Assembly (NCBI RefSeq): GCF_034313845.1
Contig: NZ_JAVIWN010000004.1
Strand: one strand, 5' to 3'
DNA: 64,000 bases
DNA from: Actimicrobium sp034313845
Lineage (GTDB): Bacteria; Pseudomonadota; Gammaproteobacteria; Burkholderiales; Burkholderiaceae_D
Position numbers and translations under genes: made by a program. Shown here one piece after another: positions 36,687 to 45,459 of this stretch. The notes under the pieces are model-generated. The model ran no database searches. It was not told the origin of the DNA and worked only from the letters and a program-made list of their open reading frames with translations. Numbering within the stretch: position 1 is the stretch's first letter; each line of letters begins with the position of its first letter.

Positions 36687-38189
36687 TTAATTTTTTAAGT
36701 CATTATCCATCTCTGAAGATAATGAGTCAGCTATCACTCCCAGCAGCTCGGGCTTGGTGTAGGTGGCAAGCTGGCGCGACGCTGTCGGCAAGGCGACCAG
36801 CACCCCCTGTGCAACCCAGTGACGCAATTGTCTCGACGCGGCCAAGGTATCGAGCCCGGATATCTCGCGCAACTTACCGTTGGCGATTGGGCCGTTGCGG
36901 TCGATCCAATCATTGACGACATCCCACATGCTAGGTCGCGCCAGATTGAGCAACGTCACCGTAACGCTTTCGACCGCTACCTCAGTATGTTGCTGGTACT
37001 TCGGCGGATATAATTTTGCAGCAGCCATTTCGGCGAACATCATCTTGACGCCTTCGCCGGCATCGATATTCGGCGCACTCGGAAATTCACGTAAATTTTG
37101 GGCAATCAGCGGGTTACGGGCATTGCTTCCGGCCCAGGCAATATTACCTGGTGTGATATTTCCAGGAAAGGTCCCCGGACTTTCAACCTCGATCCGGTCA
37201 TCGAAAATGCGCACAAAGATATCGCGGCTCAAACGGTAGTCACGGTGGATCACCGCATTGACAATTGCTTCCTTGACGACCCGTTCTGGATACACATGGC
37301 GGGTTTTAAACCCGCTGCTAGCAAGGGTGAGCCCCCCTTCAAGCTCACGCAATACAGTCCGGACGGCTTCATCAATCTGTTCAATCAGCGGGCCCCGAAT
37401 TGTTAGCGGTGTTTTACGTAAATTTGGCACAGCTTCGGCACTCGCTGATTTGCCGCTATAGACCATGATGCGGAGATCGGCTCGGGTACCATGGGCCGCC
37501 AGCAAGCTGCCAGGGTCCTCTGCAAATAACAGCACGGCAGCCCGGGTCGGTACCAACTCGCCGCCCAACACATCGGCCAGGCCAATACGTTGCAACTGCT
37601 CGGACGCGGTACCGGTTTTTAATCCTCGTGCCGCAATAAAAGTTCGCCATGCTGGTGTCGCCAACAACGCTAGATTGACAGGTACTAACTCATTGACGGC
37701 AGTGCGCACTCCGCGCTGGTAAGCCAGTTCGACGATCTCGGCAGCGGCCAACTCGCGATTACTGCGGTCCATTCGTGTCCATGTGCCATTCCCGATAATC
37801 GAATGCACCTCCGCACTTTTCTCGATCCGCAACAACACCACATGACCCGACTGACCAGAGCGCAGCGTACAAGGCACACGCAACCAGTGAATGCCAGTGA
37901 CCGCAGGGGCGAAGCGCTGCAGCGTCAGGCGACGCAAGTCATCGAACGCCTCGGCATTCTCTTCGATACCAAACAGCCGACTTGCAGATTTACCAGCGGC
38001 TTCCTGATCTTTGGCGTCGCCGATACCAATGACCAACAAACCACCATCGCTATTGGCAAAAGCGCAGATGGTTTCGATGATGCCTTTGTGCTCGGCGCTG
38101 ATGCGCTTGAAATCCAGCGTATGAGACTCTTCGGCAGCCAGGAGCGCAGCAATTCGGTTTGGTGCTTGCGCAGCAGGAACATCAATCAT
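36687..38189 (-). CDS. AlbA_2 (Schlafen-like) domain regulator with C-terminal ATPase-like region
   Basis: A 500-residue cytoplasmic protein. The N-terminal AlbA_2 domain (about 15-150) shows EESHTLDFKRISAEHKGIIETICAFANSDGGLLVIGIGD, cited here only by its key parts (TLDFKR, FANSDGGLLVIGI). The middle carries the HATPase-like segment (ERVVKEAIVNAVIHRDY, then RIFDDRIEVESPG), and a winged-helix tail (GPIANGKLREISGLDTLAASRQLRHWV) follows. Such proteins are often annotated as putative transcriptional regulators or ATP-dependent helicases; their function is mostly unproven. The chosen ATG at 38189 gives MIDVPAAQ. It splits the Liv operon, and its flanking DNA (36504-36686) is strikingly AT-rich, which suggests acquisition. 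Confidence 0.8.
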   Translation of the reverse strand: MIDVPAAQAPNRIAALLAAEESHTLDFKRISAEHKGIIETICAFANSDGGLLVIGIGDAKDQEAAGKSASRLFGIEENAEAFDDLRRLTLQRFAPAVTGIHWLRVPCTLRSGQSGHVVLLRIEKSAEVHSIIGNGTWTRMDRSNRELAAAEIVELAYQRGVRTAVNELVPVNLALLATPAWRTFIAARGLKTGTASEQLQRIGLADVLGGELVPTRAAVLLFAEDPGSLLAAHGTRADLRIMVYSGKSASAEAVPNLRKTPLTIRGPLIEQIDEAVRTVLRELEGGLTLASSGFKTRHVYPERVVKEAIVNAVIHRDYRLSRDIFVRIFDDRIEVESPGTFPGNITPGNIAWAGSNARNPLIAQNLREFPSAPNIDAGEGVKMMFAEMAAAKLYPPKYQQHTEVAVESVTVTLLNLARPSMWDVVNDWIDRNGPIANGKLREISGLDTLAASRQLRHWVAQGVLVALPTASRQLATYTKPELLGVIADSLSSEMDNDLKN

Positions 38190-38318
38190 GGTCGTTTTAT
38201 CGTAAGAACTTGTGCAATAAGTAGAGCATGGTTCGATCACAATCAACTCGGCATTCATCAACGCAGGCGTAATTTTCGCGAGTCTCTGGCAAAAACTCCG
38301 GACACAAGAAGTGAAGCC

Positions 38319-38345
38319 GGTGCAATGCCCTTCGGTTATTGCACC
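38319..38345. repeat. REP-like palindrome, copy 1
   Basis: GGTGCAAT and ATTGCACC arms enclose the 11-base loop GCCCTTCGGTT. It is one of four copies in the window (also at 41734, 44013, 45841). It lies between the livK stop and the AlbA_2 gene start and is followed by GAATGCCC, as is copy 2. Confidence 0.85.
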
Positions 38346-38364
38346 GAATGCCCCGCAAGCCGCC

Positions 38365-39522
38365 TTACTCCGCCAACTTCCACTTGCCATCCACAATCTT
38401 CACCATCACCCGCGCACGCTGGTCAAAGCCCAAATGATCGGTCGGACTCATGTTGAAAATCCCGTGTGCGCCCGCGAGGTTGCGGGTGTTTTCAATCGCA
38501 TCGCGCAGCCCCTTGCGGAATTCCTTGGTACCCGGCTGGCCGTGCTTGAGTGCTTCCGGCACGGCGTTCGCCATCAGCAAACCCGCATCCCAGGCATGAC
38601 CGCCAAAAGTCGAGACGGTGCCGACGCCGTACATTTTTTCGTAGGCTGCCTTGTAGGTCAGCGCCGAAGCCCGCACCGGGTTTGATGCCGGCAACTGCTC
38701 GGCTACCAGCATCGGTCCCGATGGCAGTAGCGTGCCTTCACAATCCTTGCCGCACACGCGCAGGAAATCGTTGTTGGCCACGCCGTGGGTCTGATAGATC
38801 GCGCCCTTGTAGCCGCGTTCCTTGAGCGTTTTTTGCGGCAGAGCCGCTGGCGTACCGGCACCGGCAATCAGCACGGCATCGGGATTGGTCGAGAGGATTT
38901 TCAGGATCTGGCCGGTGACGGACGTATCGGCACGGGCGAAGCGTTCGCTGGCCGTGATCTTGATGTGACGCACTTCGGCCAGCTTGGCAAATTCGCGGTA
39001 CCAGCCTTCGCCATACGCATCATTAAAGCCGATGAAGGCGACCGACTTGATACCGGCTTCGGCCATCCGCGCGGTGATCGCGGTCGACATGTGCGAATCG
39101 TTTTGCGGTGTCTTGAAAACCCACAGGCGCTTGCCTTCGACCGGCTCGATGATCGAGGCCGATGCCGCCATCGAGATCATCGGCGTACCGGCATCGGCCA
39201 CCAGTTCGATCATCGCCAGCGAATTGGGCGTGATGGTCGAGCCGATGATCAGGTCGACCTTGTCTTCGGTGAGCAGCTTGCGGGTGTTCTTGACAGCGGT
39301 GGTGGTGTCGGTGGCATCGTCGAGAATGAGGTATTCGACGCTCTTGCCGGCGATGGTTTTTGGCAGCAGCGCAATGGTGTTTTTTTCCGGGATGCCGAGC
39401 GAGGCGGCGGGACCGGTGGCCGAGACGGTGACGCCGATCTTGATCTGTGCCACGGCATGACCGGTCAGGGCCATTGCCGACAGCGCAACGAGGGAGGGGA
39501 CCAGCAAGGTTTTCATGTTCAT
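38365..39522 (-). CDS. livK: Branched-chain amino acid ABC transporter substrate-binding protein
   Basis: A 385-residue periplasmic Leu/Ile/Val-binding-type protein. It has a signal peptide (LLVPSLVALSAMALTGHAVA), then IKIGVTVSATGPAASLGIPEKNT, the type I periplasmic-binding fold (LIIGSTITPNSLAMIELV, FIGFNDAYGEGWYREFAKLA) and the C-terminal lobe (FGGHAWDAGLLMANAVPEAL). The ATG at 39522 has a GGAG six bases upstream; another ATG is at 39516. It probably feeds the LivH/LivMG/LivF transporter encoded downstream, from which it is separated by the AlbA_2 gene. The ligand could be an amino acid, a short amide or an aromatic acid. Confidence 0.9.
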   Translation of the reverse strand: MNMKTLLVPSLVALSAMALTGHAVAQIKIGVTVSATGPAASLGIPEKNTIALLPKTIAGKSVEYLILDDATDTTTAVKNTRKLLTEDKVDLIIGSTITPNSLAMIELVADAGTPMISMAASASIIEPVEGKRLWVFKTPQNDSHMSTAITARMAEAGIKSVAFIGFNDAYGEGWYREFAKLAEVRHIKITASERFARADTSVTGQILKILSTNPDAVLIAGAGTPAALPQKTLKERGYKGAIYQTHGVANNDFLRVCGKDCEGTLLPSGPMLVAEQLPASNPVRASALTYKAAYEKMYGVGTVSTFGGHAWDAGLLMANAVPEALKHGQPGTKEFRKGLRDAIENTRNLAGAHGIFNMSPTDHLGFDQRARVMVKIVDGKWKLAE

Positions 39523-39619
39523 GGGGCGCTCCGTTATTGTTTGAATTGTCGCTAGTCCGTGACCGGACTGCAGCGCCAGAGTGTAGCGGTTCAGTGCAGC
39601 ACGGACAAGCAACACGCCG

Positions 39620-40321
39620 TTACAGCAGAACCGCGCGTCCCACGGCGAGAATCGGTCCACTAGGACGCGGCAATGGCGATCCGCCTTGCGGCTCCAGCGT
39701 CACTTCAAATAACTGGTTCGGGCTCAAGCCCGGCAACTTGCTCAGGGCGATCTCGGTCGGCCGGTCGGTGCGCACCAGGCCAAGGGAGGTCGGGCCCGCC
39801 GCGCCGACTGGTTTAGTCCAGAATTGTACTGACTTGCCGGCTATGACAGTGGTCGGCGATAACGGCCGCAAGCGCACCACGCGGTCATCGATTTCAACCA
39901 GCCAGTTGACGCCAGTGGCGGGTGCCTGCAGTACCGCGAGAAATTGCGGCGCATGCAGTTCTTGCGGCACCACCGTAACCAGCTTCACGACCAGCAAGGC
40001 CGACGCGGCGACGCCGATCGCACCACTGAAACGCCAGAACGACAAGCTATTCCACAGACCGCGACCGGGCGACCTGTTGCGGGCGCGGGCGCTACTGGGC
40101 AAGCTACGCTCGATGCGCGCCCAAAGGCTGGCAGCCGGTTCAACCGGCCTCGGCGGAGGTGCCATTTCCAGCAGACGATCGCGCCAGAAACCGACCGCAA
40201 CGACCAGTGCGCGGTTATGCAGCAACTCCTGTTCAAACGCGGCGTGCTGTTCCAGCGGCAGTACGCCCAGCACGTATTCGCCCGCCAGCAAGTCAAGTTG
40301 TTCGGGGTCCTGAAAATTCAT
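39620..40321 (-). CDS. Anti-sigma factor, RskA type
   Basis: A 233-residue bitopic protein. A zinc-less anti-sigma N-terminus (LDLLAGEYVLGVLPLEQHAAFEQEL) is followed by a membrane segment (about 110-130, FSGAIGVAASALLVVKLVTV) and a periplasmic RskA domain (ATGVNWLVEIDDRVVRLRPL, LPGLSPNQLFEVTLEPQGG). RskA proteins hold an ECF sigma factor until an envelope signal triggers proteolysis. Its start overlaps the sigma factor stop by 4 bases (ATGA), so they are a coupled pair. A longer frame from 40363 would intrude further into the sigma gene. Confidence 0.9.
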   Translation of the reverse strand: MNFQDPEQLDLLAGEYVLGVLPLEQHAAFEQELLHNRALVVAVGFWRDRLLEMAPPPRPVEPAASLWARIERSLPSSARARNRSPGRGLWNSLSFWRFSGAIGVAASALLVVKLVTVVPQELHAPQFLAVLQAPATGVNWLVEIDDRVVRLRPLSPTTVIAGKSVQFWTKPVGAAGPTSLGLVRTDRPTEIALSKLPGLSPNQLFEVTLEPQGGSPLPRPSGPILAVGRAVLL

Positions 40322-40878
40322 GAGAGGCAGTCCTTTAAAGCCAGCAAGCCGCGCCGGGTCCATGCCTTGATGGTACCCAGTGGCCGTACCAGCAAACTGG
40401 CAATCTGAGTTTGCGAGAAGCCGTCGACATAGGCCAGCAAAATACAGGCTCGCTTGTCGTCATCGAGTTGTTGCAGACACAGGTGCAATGCGCTGTTGTC
40501 GCGTCCGCGCGTGAGACTTTGCAGCGGATCGTCGGCCTCAACGGGTACCTCATCGAGCAGCGCTTCATGAGCCCCTGGCAGTGCCGGATCGCGCCGCAAC
40601 TGGCGCACCACATCGAGCGCGCGATGGCGCACCACGCTATACATCCAGCCCCGCGCCGAACCCAGCGCCGGGCTGTACGTGCCTGATTTTTGCCAGATGC
40701 GCAGGAAGGCATCATGGACGACTTCATCGGCCAATTCTCGCCGCACGACGATGCGCAGCGCGACGCCGAGCAACCAGCGGGCCTCGCGATCATACAATCG
40801 GCGCAATGCCTTTTCGTCACCGCCAGCACAAGCAAACAGTTGCGCTTCGTAGTCGAACGTCGTGTCGTGAGTCAGCAT
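40318..40878 (-). CDS. ECF-family RNA polymerase sigma factor
   Basis: A 186-residue ECF sigma factor (SigK/RpoE-like group paired with RskA). Region 2 (DREARWLLGVALRIVVRRELADEVVHDAFLRIWQ) and region 4 (LDDDKRACILLAYVDGFSQTQIASLLVRPLGTIKAWTRRGL) are clear; their cores are ELADEVVHDAFL and GFSQTQIA. It should direct transcription of itself, the anti-sigma gene and possibly the DUF3455 gene just upstream. I could not identify a shared -35/-10 motif with confidence. Confidence 0.94.
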   Translation of the reverse strand: MLTHDTTFDYEAQLFACAGGDEKALRRLYDREARWLLGVALRIVVRRELADEVVHDAFLRIWQKSGTYSPALGSARGWMYSVVRHRALDVVRQLRRDPALPGAHEALLDEVPVEADDPLQSLTRGRDNSALHLCLQQLDDDKRACILLAYVDGFSQTQIASLLVRPLGTIKAWTRRGLLALKDCLS

Positions 40879-41081
40879 CGCGCATCCCGTCGGGAAAACG
40901 CCATGCCGGTCAGCGTATTCGGAAAAGTCGTCTGCACAGGGCTATTCGCAAAATGGAAAAAGAACCCAACCATAGCGTTGATTAGTGCTACTTTCAATGA
41001 CGCAGTCAGCCCTGTTTCTTACCAGTCTTGGTTACTTTTTACTTCCGACCCATCAATGATCAGCGGCGGTGCGGAGTGCCA

Positions 41082-41624
41082 TCAAATCGCTTTGTAGAAG
41101 TAGTAATCCGCCTGATACTTGACCAGTTTTTTGCTGCCCACAACGGCCTGATTACAGACCTCGGCTGGTGCCACGCCGCCGATTGTGTTGAGGCGCTGGA
41201 TGTACGTCACGCCGGTCATCGCACCGTTACCCATGGCAGGGCTGGCCTGAACCAGTTGCAGCGGGATCGCACCGGCCACGCCCGGAGCGACGGCAAGCTG
41301 CTTGCCAGAGACCTTGCTGCCATCGGTCGATTCCCAGGTCGGGCCACCGTAGTATTTGCCGACGGTGGCTTTGTTTTTGTCGAGCAGCAGCGCATCCGGA
41401 CCGGTGAAGACCCAGGCGAACGCGCCTGGCATGTCGGCTTTGGCGCGACATTCGTAAGTCAGGTCACCGGCACCGACGGCCATCATCGTGACCTTGTTAC
41501 CAGCGGGAGCGGAAACAGCAGCAGGGGCTTGCGGCGTGGCCATCGACATGGGGACCATCGTGGAACAGGCGGACAGCAAAGTGGTGAGGGCAACGGCGGC
41601 AACAGCGATCAATGGACGGGTCAT
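41082..41624 (-). CDS. DUF3455 lipoprotein
   Basis: A 180-residue protein with a lipoprotein signal (LIAVAAVALTTLLSAC, lipobox LLSAC) and the DUF3455 domain: DLTYECRAKADMPGAFAWVF, GPTWESTDGSKVSGKQL, SPAMGNGAMTGVTYIQRLNT and the final KYQADYYFYKAI. Function is unknown. DUF3455 genes are often next to an ECF sigma/RskA pair, as here (203-base gap), so it may belong to that regulon. The ATG at 41624 is preferred to the one at 41660, which would put twelve polar residues before the signal. Confidence 0.9.
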   Translation of the reverse strand: MTRPLIAVAAVALTTLLSACSTMVPMSMATPQAPAAVSAPAGNKVTMMAVGAGDLTYECRAKADMPGAFAWVFTGPDALLLDKNKATVGKYYGGPTWESTDGSKVSGKQLAVAPGVAGAIPLQLVQASPAMGNGAMTGVTYIQRLNTIGGVAPAEVCNQAVVGSKKLVKYQADYYFYKAI

Positions 41625-41733
41625 GGAATTCTCCTGAGGTGGTGAGGGTTGAGGGCGCACAATGCGGCGCCTTACCTCTTACTACGCCGGACTTTTTTGA
41701 TCGGATGCAGTGGCGTGAAAATATTTACCGTAG

Positions 41734-41760
41734 GGTGCAATAACCGCAGGGCATTGCACC
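41734..41760. repeat. REP-like palindrome, copy 2 (reverse loop orientation)
   Basis: The same GGTGCAAT/ATTGCACC arms enclose AACCGCAGGGC, the reverse complement of the loop in copies 3 and 4. It sits between the divergent DUF3455 and MFS genes. The stem could affect either transcript's leader, but there is no T run. Confidence 0.85.
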
Positions 41761-41854
41761 GAATGCCCTGATCAGATCGATCCAAACCAACACGACGACA
41801 CCCCATCAAAAAACCCTTACACTCGGCCTTTTCTCTGCCGCCACTTTTCCCCTG

Positions 41855-43036
41855 ATGCCCAACGACCGCGCCCACACCCATCCACTGGCGATTGCCTTTG
41901 CCCTGTCGCTGGGTGCGGCGATTTCACTGGGCATGTCGCGCTTTTCCTATGCGCTGCTGTTGCCGCCAATGCGCGCCGATCTCGACTGGACTTATTTTCT
42001 GGCGGGCGCAATGAACACCGCCAATGCCCTCGGTTATCTGATCGGTGCGCTGGCCACGCCGTCACTGATGCGGCGCTACGGTGCGCACACCGTGCTGCTT
42101 GCCGGTGCCTTGCTCACTGCGCTATGTCTGATCGGCTCGGGACTCGTCACCGATACCGCCATCCTGCTGGCGCAACGCTTGCTGGCCGGAATTGCCAGCG
42201 CGCTGGTCTTCGTCACCGGCGGCGTGCTGGCAGCACGACTGGGGTCGCTGCATCCGCAACGGGCCGGACTGCTGATCGGGATTTATTACGGCGGCACTGG
42301 TTTGGGCATCGTGTTGTCGTCCTTGCTGGTCCCGGTCACGGCACTGCTGGCGCACGCCAGTGCGCACGCCTGGCAATGGGCCTGGCTGACACTGGGGGCG
42401 ATGTGTTTGCTGGGGACGGCAGTGATGGCGCTGCCGGTACGCAGTATTGATGGCAAGGCACCGCCTGCCAGCGTGCATGACCGTTTTGACTGGCGGCCAT
42501 TTCGTTTCGGTCTGGCCGGCTATTTCATGTACGGAGTTGGCTATATCGGCTACATGACCTTCGTCGTCGCGCTGCTGCGCGAAGAGGGCATGTCGGCCGG
42601 ACTGATCACGCTGTTTTATACCGGTCTCGGGCTGGCCGTGATGGCCTCGTCGCGCATCTGGGCCGGCTTGCTCGACCGCAGCCGTGGCGGGCGGGCGATG
42701 GCGCTGCTCACTGGCTTGCTGGCGATCGCCACGCTGCTGCCGGCACTGACTGCGCAACCGCTGCTGGTGTTCGCGTCGGGTCTGCTGTTTGGTGGCGTGT
42801 TCCTGTCGGTGGTGGCGTCGTCGACCGCGCTGGTGCGGCACAACGCACCGATGGCGGCATGGTCGGGCGGTATCGGCGCCTTCACCAGCGTGTTCGCCTT
42901 TGGCCAGATCGTCGGTCCCGGCGTGGTCGGCTGGATCGCCGATGGTGCCGGTGGCCTGCAACGCGGACTGGTCTTTTCGGCGCTCGCTTTGCTAGTCGCT
43001 GCGTTACTGGCATCACGGCAGCGCGCACTCGGATGA
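41855..43036 (+). CDS. MFS transporter, YbfB/YjiJ family
   Basis: A 393-residue polytopic protein with about twelve hydrophobic segments. The N-terminus reads HPLAIAFALSLGAAISLGMSRFSYALLLPPM, whose core GMSRFSYALLLPPM is the signature of the YbfB/YjiJ major facilitator family. The transported substrate is unknown. Its stop overlaps the next gene's start by 4 bases (ATGA), so it is coupled to the EamA transporter. Confidence 0.9.
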   Translation: MPNDRAHTHPLAIAFALSLGAAISLGMSRFSYALLLPPMRADLDWTYFLAGAMNTANALGYLIGALATPSLMRRYGAHTVLLAGALLTALCLIGSGLVTDTAILLAQRLLAGIASALVFVTGGVLAARLGSLHPQRAGLLIGIYYGGTGLGIVLSSLLVPVTALLAHASAHAWQWAWLTLGAMCLLGTAVMALPVRSIDGKAPPASVHDRFDWRPFRFGLAGYFMYGVGYIGYMTFVVALLREEGMSAGLITLFYTGLGLAVMASSRIWAGLLDRSRGGRAMALLTGLLAIATLLPALTAQPLLVFASGLLFGGVFLSVVASSTALVRHNAPMAAWSGGIGAFTSVFAFGQIVGPGVVGWIADGAGGLQRGLVFSALALLVAALLASRQRALG

Positions 43037-43932
43037 TGACGCCAGCAGATGTCCTCAAGCTGATTTTTCTGGCGGCGCTGTGGGGCTGTTCGTTCATTTT
43101 CCTGCGTATTTCCGTACCCGAAATCGGTCCGCTGATGACCGCGCTGCTGCGCGTGTCGCTGGCTGGAATTGCCATGCTGGCGTATGCGCGACTGATCCGC
43201 GTACCGATGCACTGGCGCCGCAATCTGCGGCCGTATTTTATGGTGGCGGTGTTTGCGGCAGTGATTCCGTTTTCGTGTTTTTCGTATGCGTCACAGTATT
43301 TGCCAGCCGCCTACTCAGCGGTACTCAATTCGACCAGCCCGTTATTCGGTGCCCTGTTTTCAGTGCTCTGGCTAGCCGAGCGCCTCTCGGTACAAAAGCT
43401 GACCGGGCTGGCACTGGGCATTGGCGGTGTCGCGGTGCTGGTCGGTGCCGGTGCGCTGGCGCTCGACATGCACGTGTTGCTGGCGGCGGCAGCCTGCCTG
43501 TTTGCGGCCGCCTGTTATGCCGCGTCGAGCATCATCGTGCGCGCAACCGGGCACAGCCTCGATGGCCACCACATCCATCCGATCGCAATGGCTACCGGCT
43601 CGATGGTGCTCGGTGCGCTGGTGATGTCGCCGCTGCTGCCGTTCGTGCTGCCGCCGGTATGGCCATCGACCCGCACCATCCTTAGCGTAACGTGCCTGGC
43701 GCTGCTTTCATCAGGTGTCGCGCAGGCGTTATTCATTCCACTGATCGTTCGGATCGGCCCGACCCGGGCGATGTCGGTGGCATTTCTGATTCCACTGTTT
43801 AGCATGTTATGGGGCTACCTGTTCCTCGGCGAACCGGTCGGCATGGCGACGCTGGCCGGTGCCGTCATTGTGCTCATGGCGATGGGGCTGGTGCTATCGG
43901 CCTCGGAGTCGACGCCGGAGAAGACGCACTAA
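43033..43932 (+). CDS. EamA/DMT-family transporter 1
   Basis: A 299-residue inner-membrane protein with ten predicted segments in two EamA repeats. The first begins LIFLAALWGCSFIFLRISVP, the second begins LAAAACLFAAACYAASSIIV. It has the family sequences SAVLNSTSPLFGALFSVLWL and MSVAFLIPLFSMLWGYLFLGE. EamA proteins export amino acids or other metabolites or drugs; the substrate is not determined. It overlaps the MFS gene by 4 bases. A second EamA gene lies 2 kb away (45969), beyond an insertion sequence. Confidence 0.92.
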   Translation: MMTPADVLKLIFLAALWGCSFIFLRISVPEIGPLMTALLRVSLAGIAMLAYARLIRVPMHWRRNLRPYFMVAVFAAVIPFSCFSYASQYLPAAYSAVLNSTSPLFGALFSVLWLAERLSVQKLTGLALGIGGVAVLVGAGALALDMHVLLAAAACLFAAACYAASSIIVRATGHSLDGHHIHPIAMATGSMVLGALVMSPLLPFVLPPVWPSTRTILSVTCLALLSSGVAQALFIPLIVRIGPTRAMSVAFLIPLFSMLWGYLFLGEPVGMATLAGAVIVLMAMGLVLSASESTPEKTH

Positions 43933-44012
43933 CGGTCGACCCATGATCCTCGCGCTTGGCATCGCCGGGCGGCAGAGGATGAAGCGTTTCAGTTACCGTA
44001 GTCGGCGCATTT

Positions 44013-44039
44013 GGTGCAATGCCCTGCGGTTATTGCACC
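44013..44039. repeat. REP-like palindrome, copy 3
   Basis: GGTGCAAT-GCCCTGCGGTT-ATTGCACC, with flanks (GTCGGCGCATTT before, CTACGA after) nearly identical to those of copy 4. It lies 80 bases after the EamA 1 stop. Confidence 0.88.
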
Positions 44040-44076
44040 CTACGATTGAGTGGGAGTCGGAGGGGTTGATTTTGGT

Positions 44077-44142
44077 GTTGATGTTGATGTTGATGTTGAT
44101 GTTGATGTTGATGTTGATGTTGATGTTGATGTTGATGTTGAT
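44077..44142. repeat. Hexamer tandem array (GTTGAT)11
   Basis: Eleven perfect GTTGAT units, preceded by GGT and followed by GTTGCAGTTGAC. The array lies in non-coding DNA between copy 3 of the palindrome and the IS element. Reading frames through it (Val-Asp or Leu-Met repeats) have no conserved flanks and are not taken as genes. Copy number is likely to vary between strains. Confidence 0.92.
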
Positions 44143-44229
44143 GTTGCAGTTGACTTTGACCTGTTCCGCATTGAGACAGCTGCCAAAAATGGTAGTCAGG
44201 CAAGGGATAAGAGGGGTGTAGTGGTCAAG

Positions 44230-45108
44230 TTATTTCGGACACCCCAATGGAAGTATTTCTGCCATTTTCCGTTCAAAGACGGAGGGCGACAGGTTGCCCA
44301 ATACGGAGTGCAAACGCGTGCAATTATAAAAGTCGACGATGTAGGAAGTGACGTCCTTGCGGGCCTCTTCCTGGTTGGCATATCGCGTGCGCCAGACGCA
44401 TTCCATCTTCAGATTCAGGAAGAAGCGTTCGGCAACTGCGTTGTCCCAACAGTTACCTTTACGGCTCATGCTGGACACCAGACCGTACCGTTTCAGCAAG
44501 GCCTGATATTCGATGCTGGCGTACTGACTTCCACGGTCCGTATGTACGATCAATCCCGGTGGCGGATTGCGACTGGAAATGGCCATGCGTAGCGCTTCGC
44601 AGACCAGCGCAGCAGGCATGCCAGGCGCGGTGGCCCAGCCGATCAGCTTACGCGAGAACAGATCCAGTACCGTGGCCAGATATAGCCAACCGGTGTCGGT
44701 ACGGATGTAGGTGATATCGCTCACCCACGCGATATTCGGCCCCGACGGATTGAACTTCCGGTTGAGCACGTTGGGAGCAATCGCCAGGTCATGCTTGCTG
44801 TCGGTGGTGTGAATGAACTTGCGCTTCCACACCGGCTTCAAGCCCGCCTGGCGCATCAGGCTACGCGCTTTGTAGCGACCTATGCGAATGCCTTGCAGCG
44901 CCACCGCGCTGACTAGGCGCCGACTACCGTAGCTTTGACGGCTGGCGGCAAAGGCTGCCTTCAGGTGGACCGCTTCCTTCGTAAAAAGCGGTTTGGCAGG
45001 ACGGGACTGTGCGTTGTAATACCCGGAACGGCTGACTGCCAGCAACTGGCAACTACGGGCAGTCGATACGGCCTCCTTGTGTAACTGTGTCACGAGCTGG
45101 TAGCTCAT
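44230..45108 (-). CDS. IS3-family transposase OrfB (DDE integrase core)
   Basis: A 292-residue catalytic subunit. An N-terminal HTH_21 region (AFAASRQSYGSRRLVSAVAL) precedes the rve domain. The DDE triad is in AWVSDITYIRT, VHTDRGSQYAS and NAVAERFFLNLK, each with the expected spacing. The C-terminus ends inside the inverted repeat (ILPLGCPK). The frame is intact. It starts with ATG inside the orfA stop context (45105-45108). Confidence 0.95.
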   Translation of the reverse strand: MSYQLVTQLHKEAVSTARSCQLLAVSRSGYYNAQSRPAKPLFTKEAVHLKAAFAASRQSYGSRRLVSAVALQGIRIGRYKARSLMRQAGLKPVWKRKFIHTTDSKHDLAIAPNVLNRKFNPSGPNIAWVSDITYIRTDTGWLYLATVLDLFSRKLIGWATAPGMPAALVCEALRMAISSRNPPPGLIVHTDRGSQYASIEYQALLKRYGLVSSMSRKGNCWDNAVAERFFLNLKMECVWRTRYANQEEARKDVTSYIVDFYNCTRLHSVLGNLSPSVFERKMAEILPLGCPK

Positions 45109-45395
45109 TTCAGTTCCCGGGCAAAGAAGGCCGATGCTTTTTTTAGGATAGACACGTCCAGTCGTAATTCCCGGTTCTCGCGTTCCAGTGAACGAATGCG
45201 CTGCTGGTCTGACGTCAGCGGCTTGCCGATGCCCGGCTCGCCACGCAGTTCCGCATCGTGTTGCGTGACCCAGCGACGAATCGCGGTCGGTCCGACATCC
45301 ATGGTTTTACTGACATTGGAAATGCTCAGTCCTTGATCTTTGATCATGCGCACGACTTCCAGCTTAAGCTCGATGTCGAAGTGTTTTTTAGTCAT
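45105..45395 (-). CDS. IS3-family transposase OrfA (helix-turn-helix)
   Basis: A 96-residue protein of the IS3 transposase_8 type. The N-terminal helix-turn-helix (LEVVRMIKDQGLSISNVSKT, then AIRRWVTQHD) recognises the terminal repeats, and a C-terminal leucine zipper (IRSLERENRELRLDVSILKK) mediates dimers. A fused OrfAB made by -1 frameshifting is usual in this family; the ATGA arrangement here favours coupled reinitiation, though a frameshift is not excluded. Confidence 0.94.
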   Translation of the reverse strand: MTKKHFDIELKLEVVRMIKDQGLSISNVSKTMDVGPTAIRRWVTQHDAELRGEPGIGKPLTSDQQRIRSLERENRELRLDVSILKKASAFFARELK

Positions 45396-45459
45396 GTAAT
45401 TTCCTCAGTTAGCGGGAGTGTGCTCCCATTGAGGTGTCCGATTTTATTAGACCACTACA

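Larger units (their letters stand above)
44217..45459 (-). mobile_element. Intact IS3-family insertion sequence
   Basis: The 1,243-base element is bounded by imperfect 27-base inverted repeats (44217-44243 and 45433-45459). Both begin TGTAGTGGTC and end CGGACACC. GGG directly flanks both ends, consistent with a 3-base target duplication. Two genes, orfA and orfB, read on the minus strand and are open throughout, so the element may be active. The overlap between them is ATGA rather than a long frameshift window. Confidence 0.93.

Noticed and set aside
44077..44142. Possible CRISPR array
   Set aside because: Uninterrupted 6-base tandem units without spacers.
44050..44592. Frame with Val-Asp repeats running from the GTTGAT array into the IS element
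   Set aside because: Repeat-driven openness only; crosses the IS end and lacks any conserved region.
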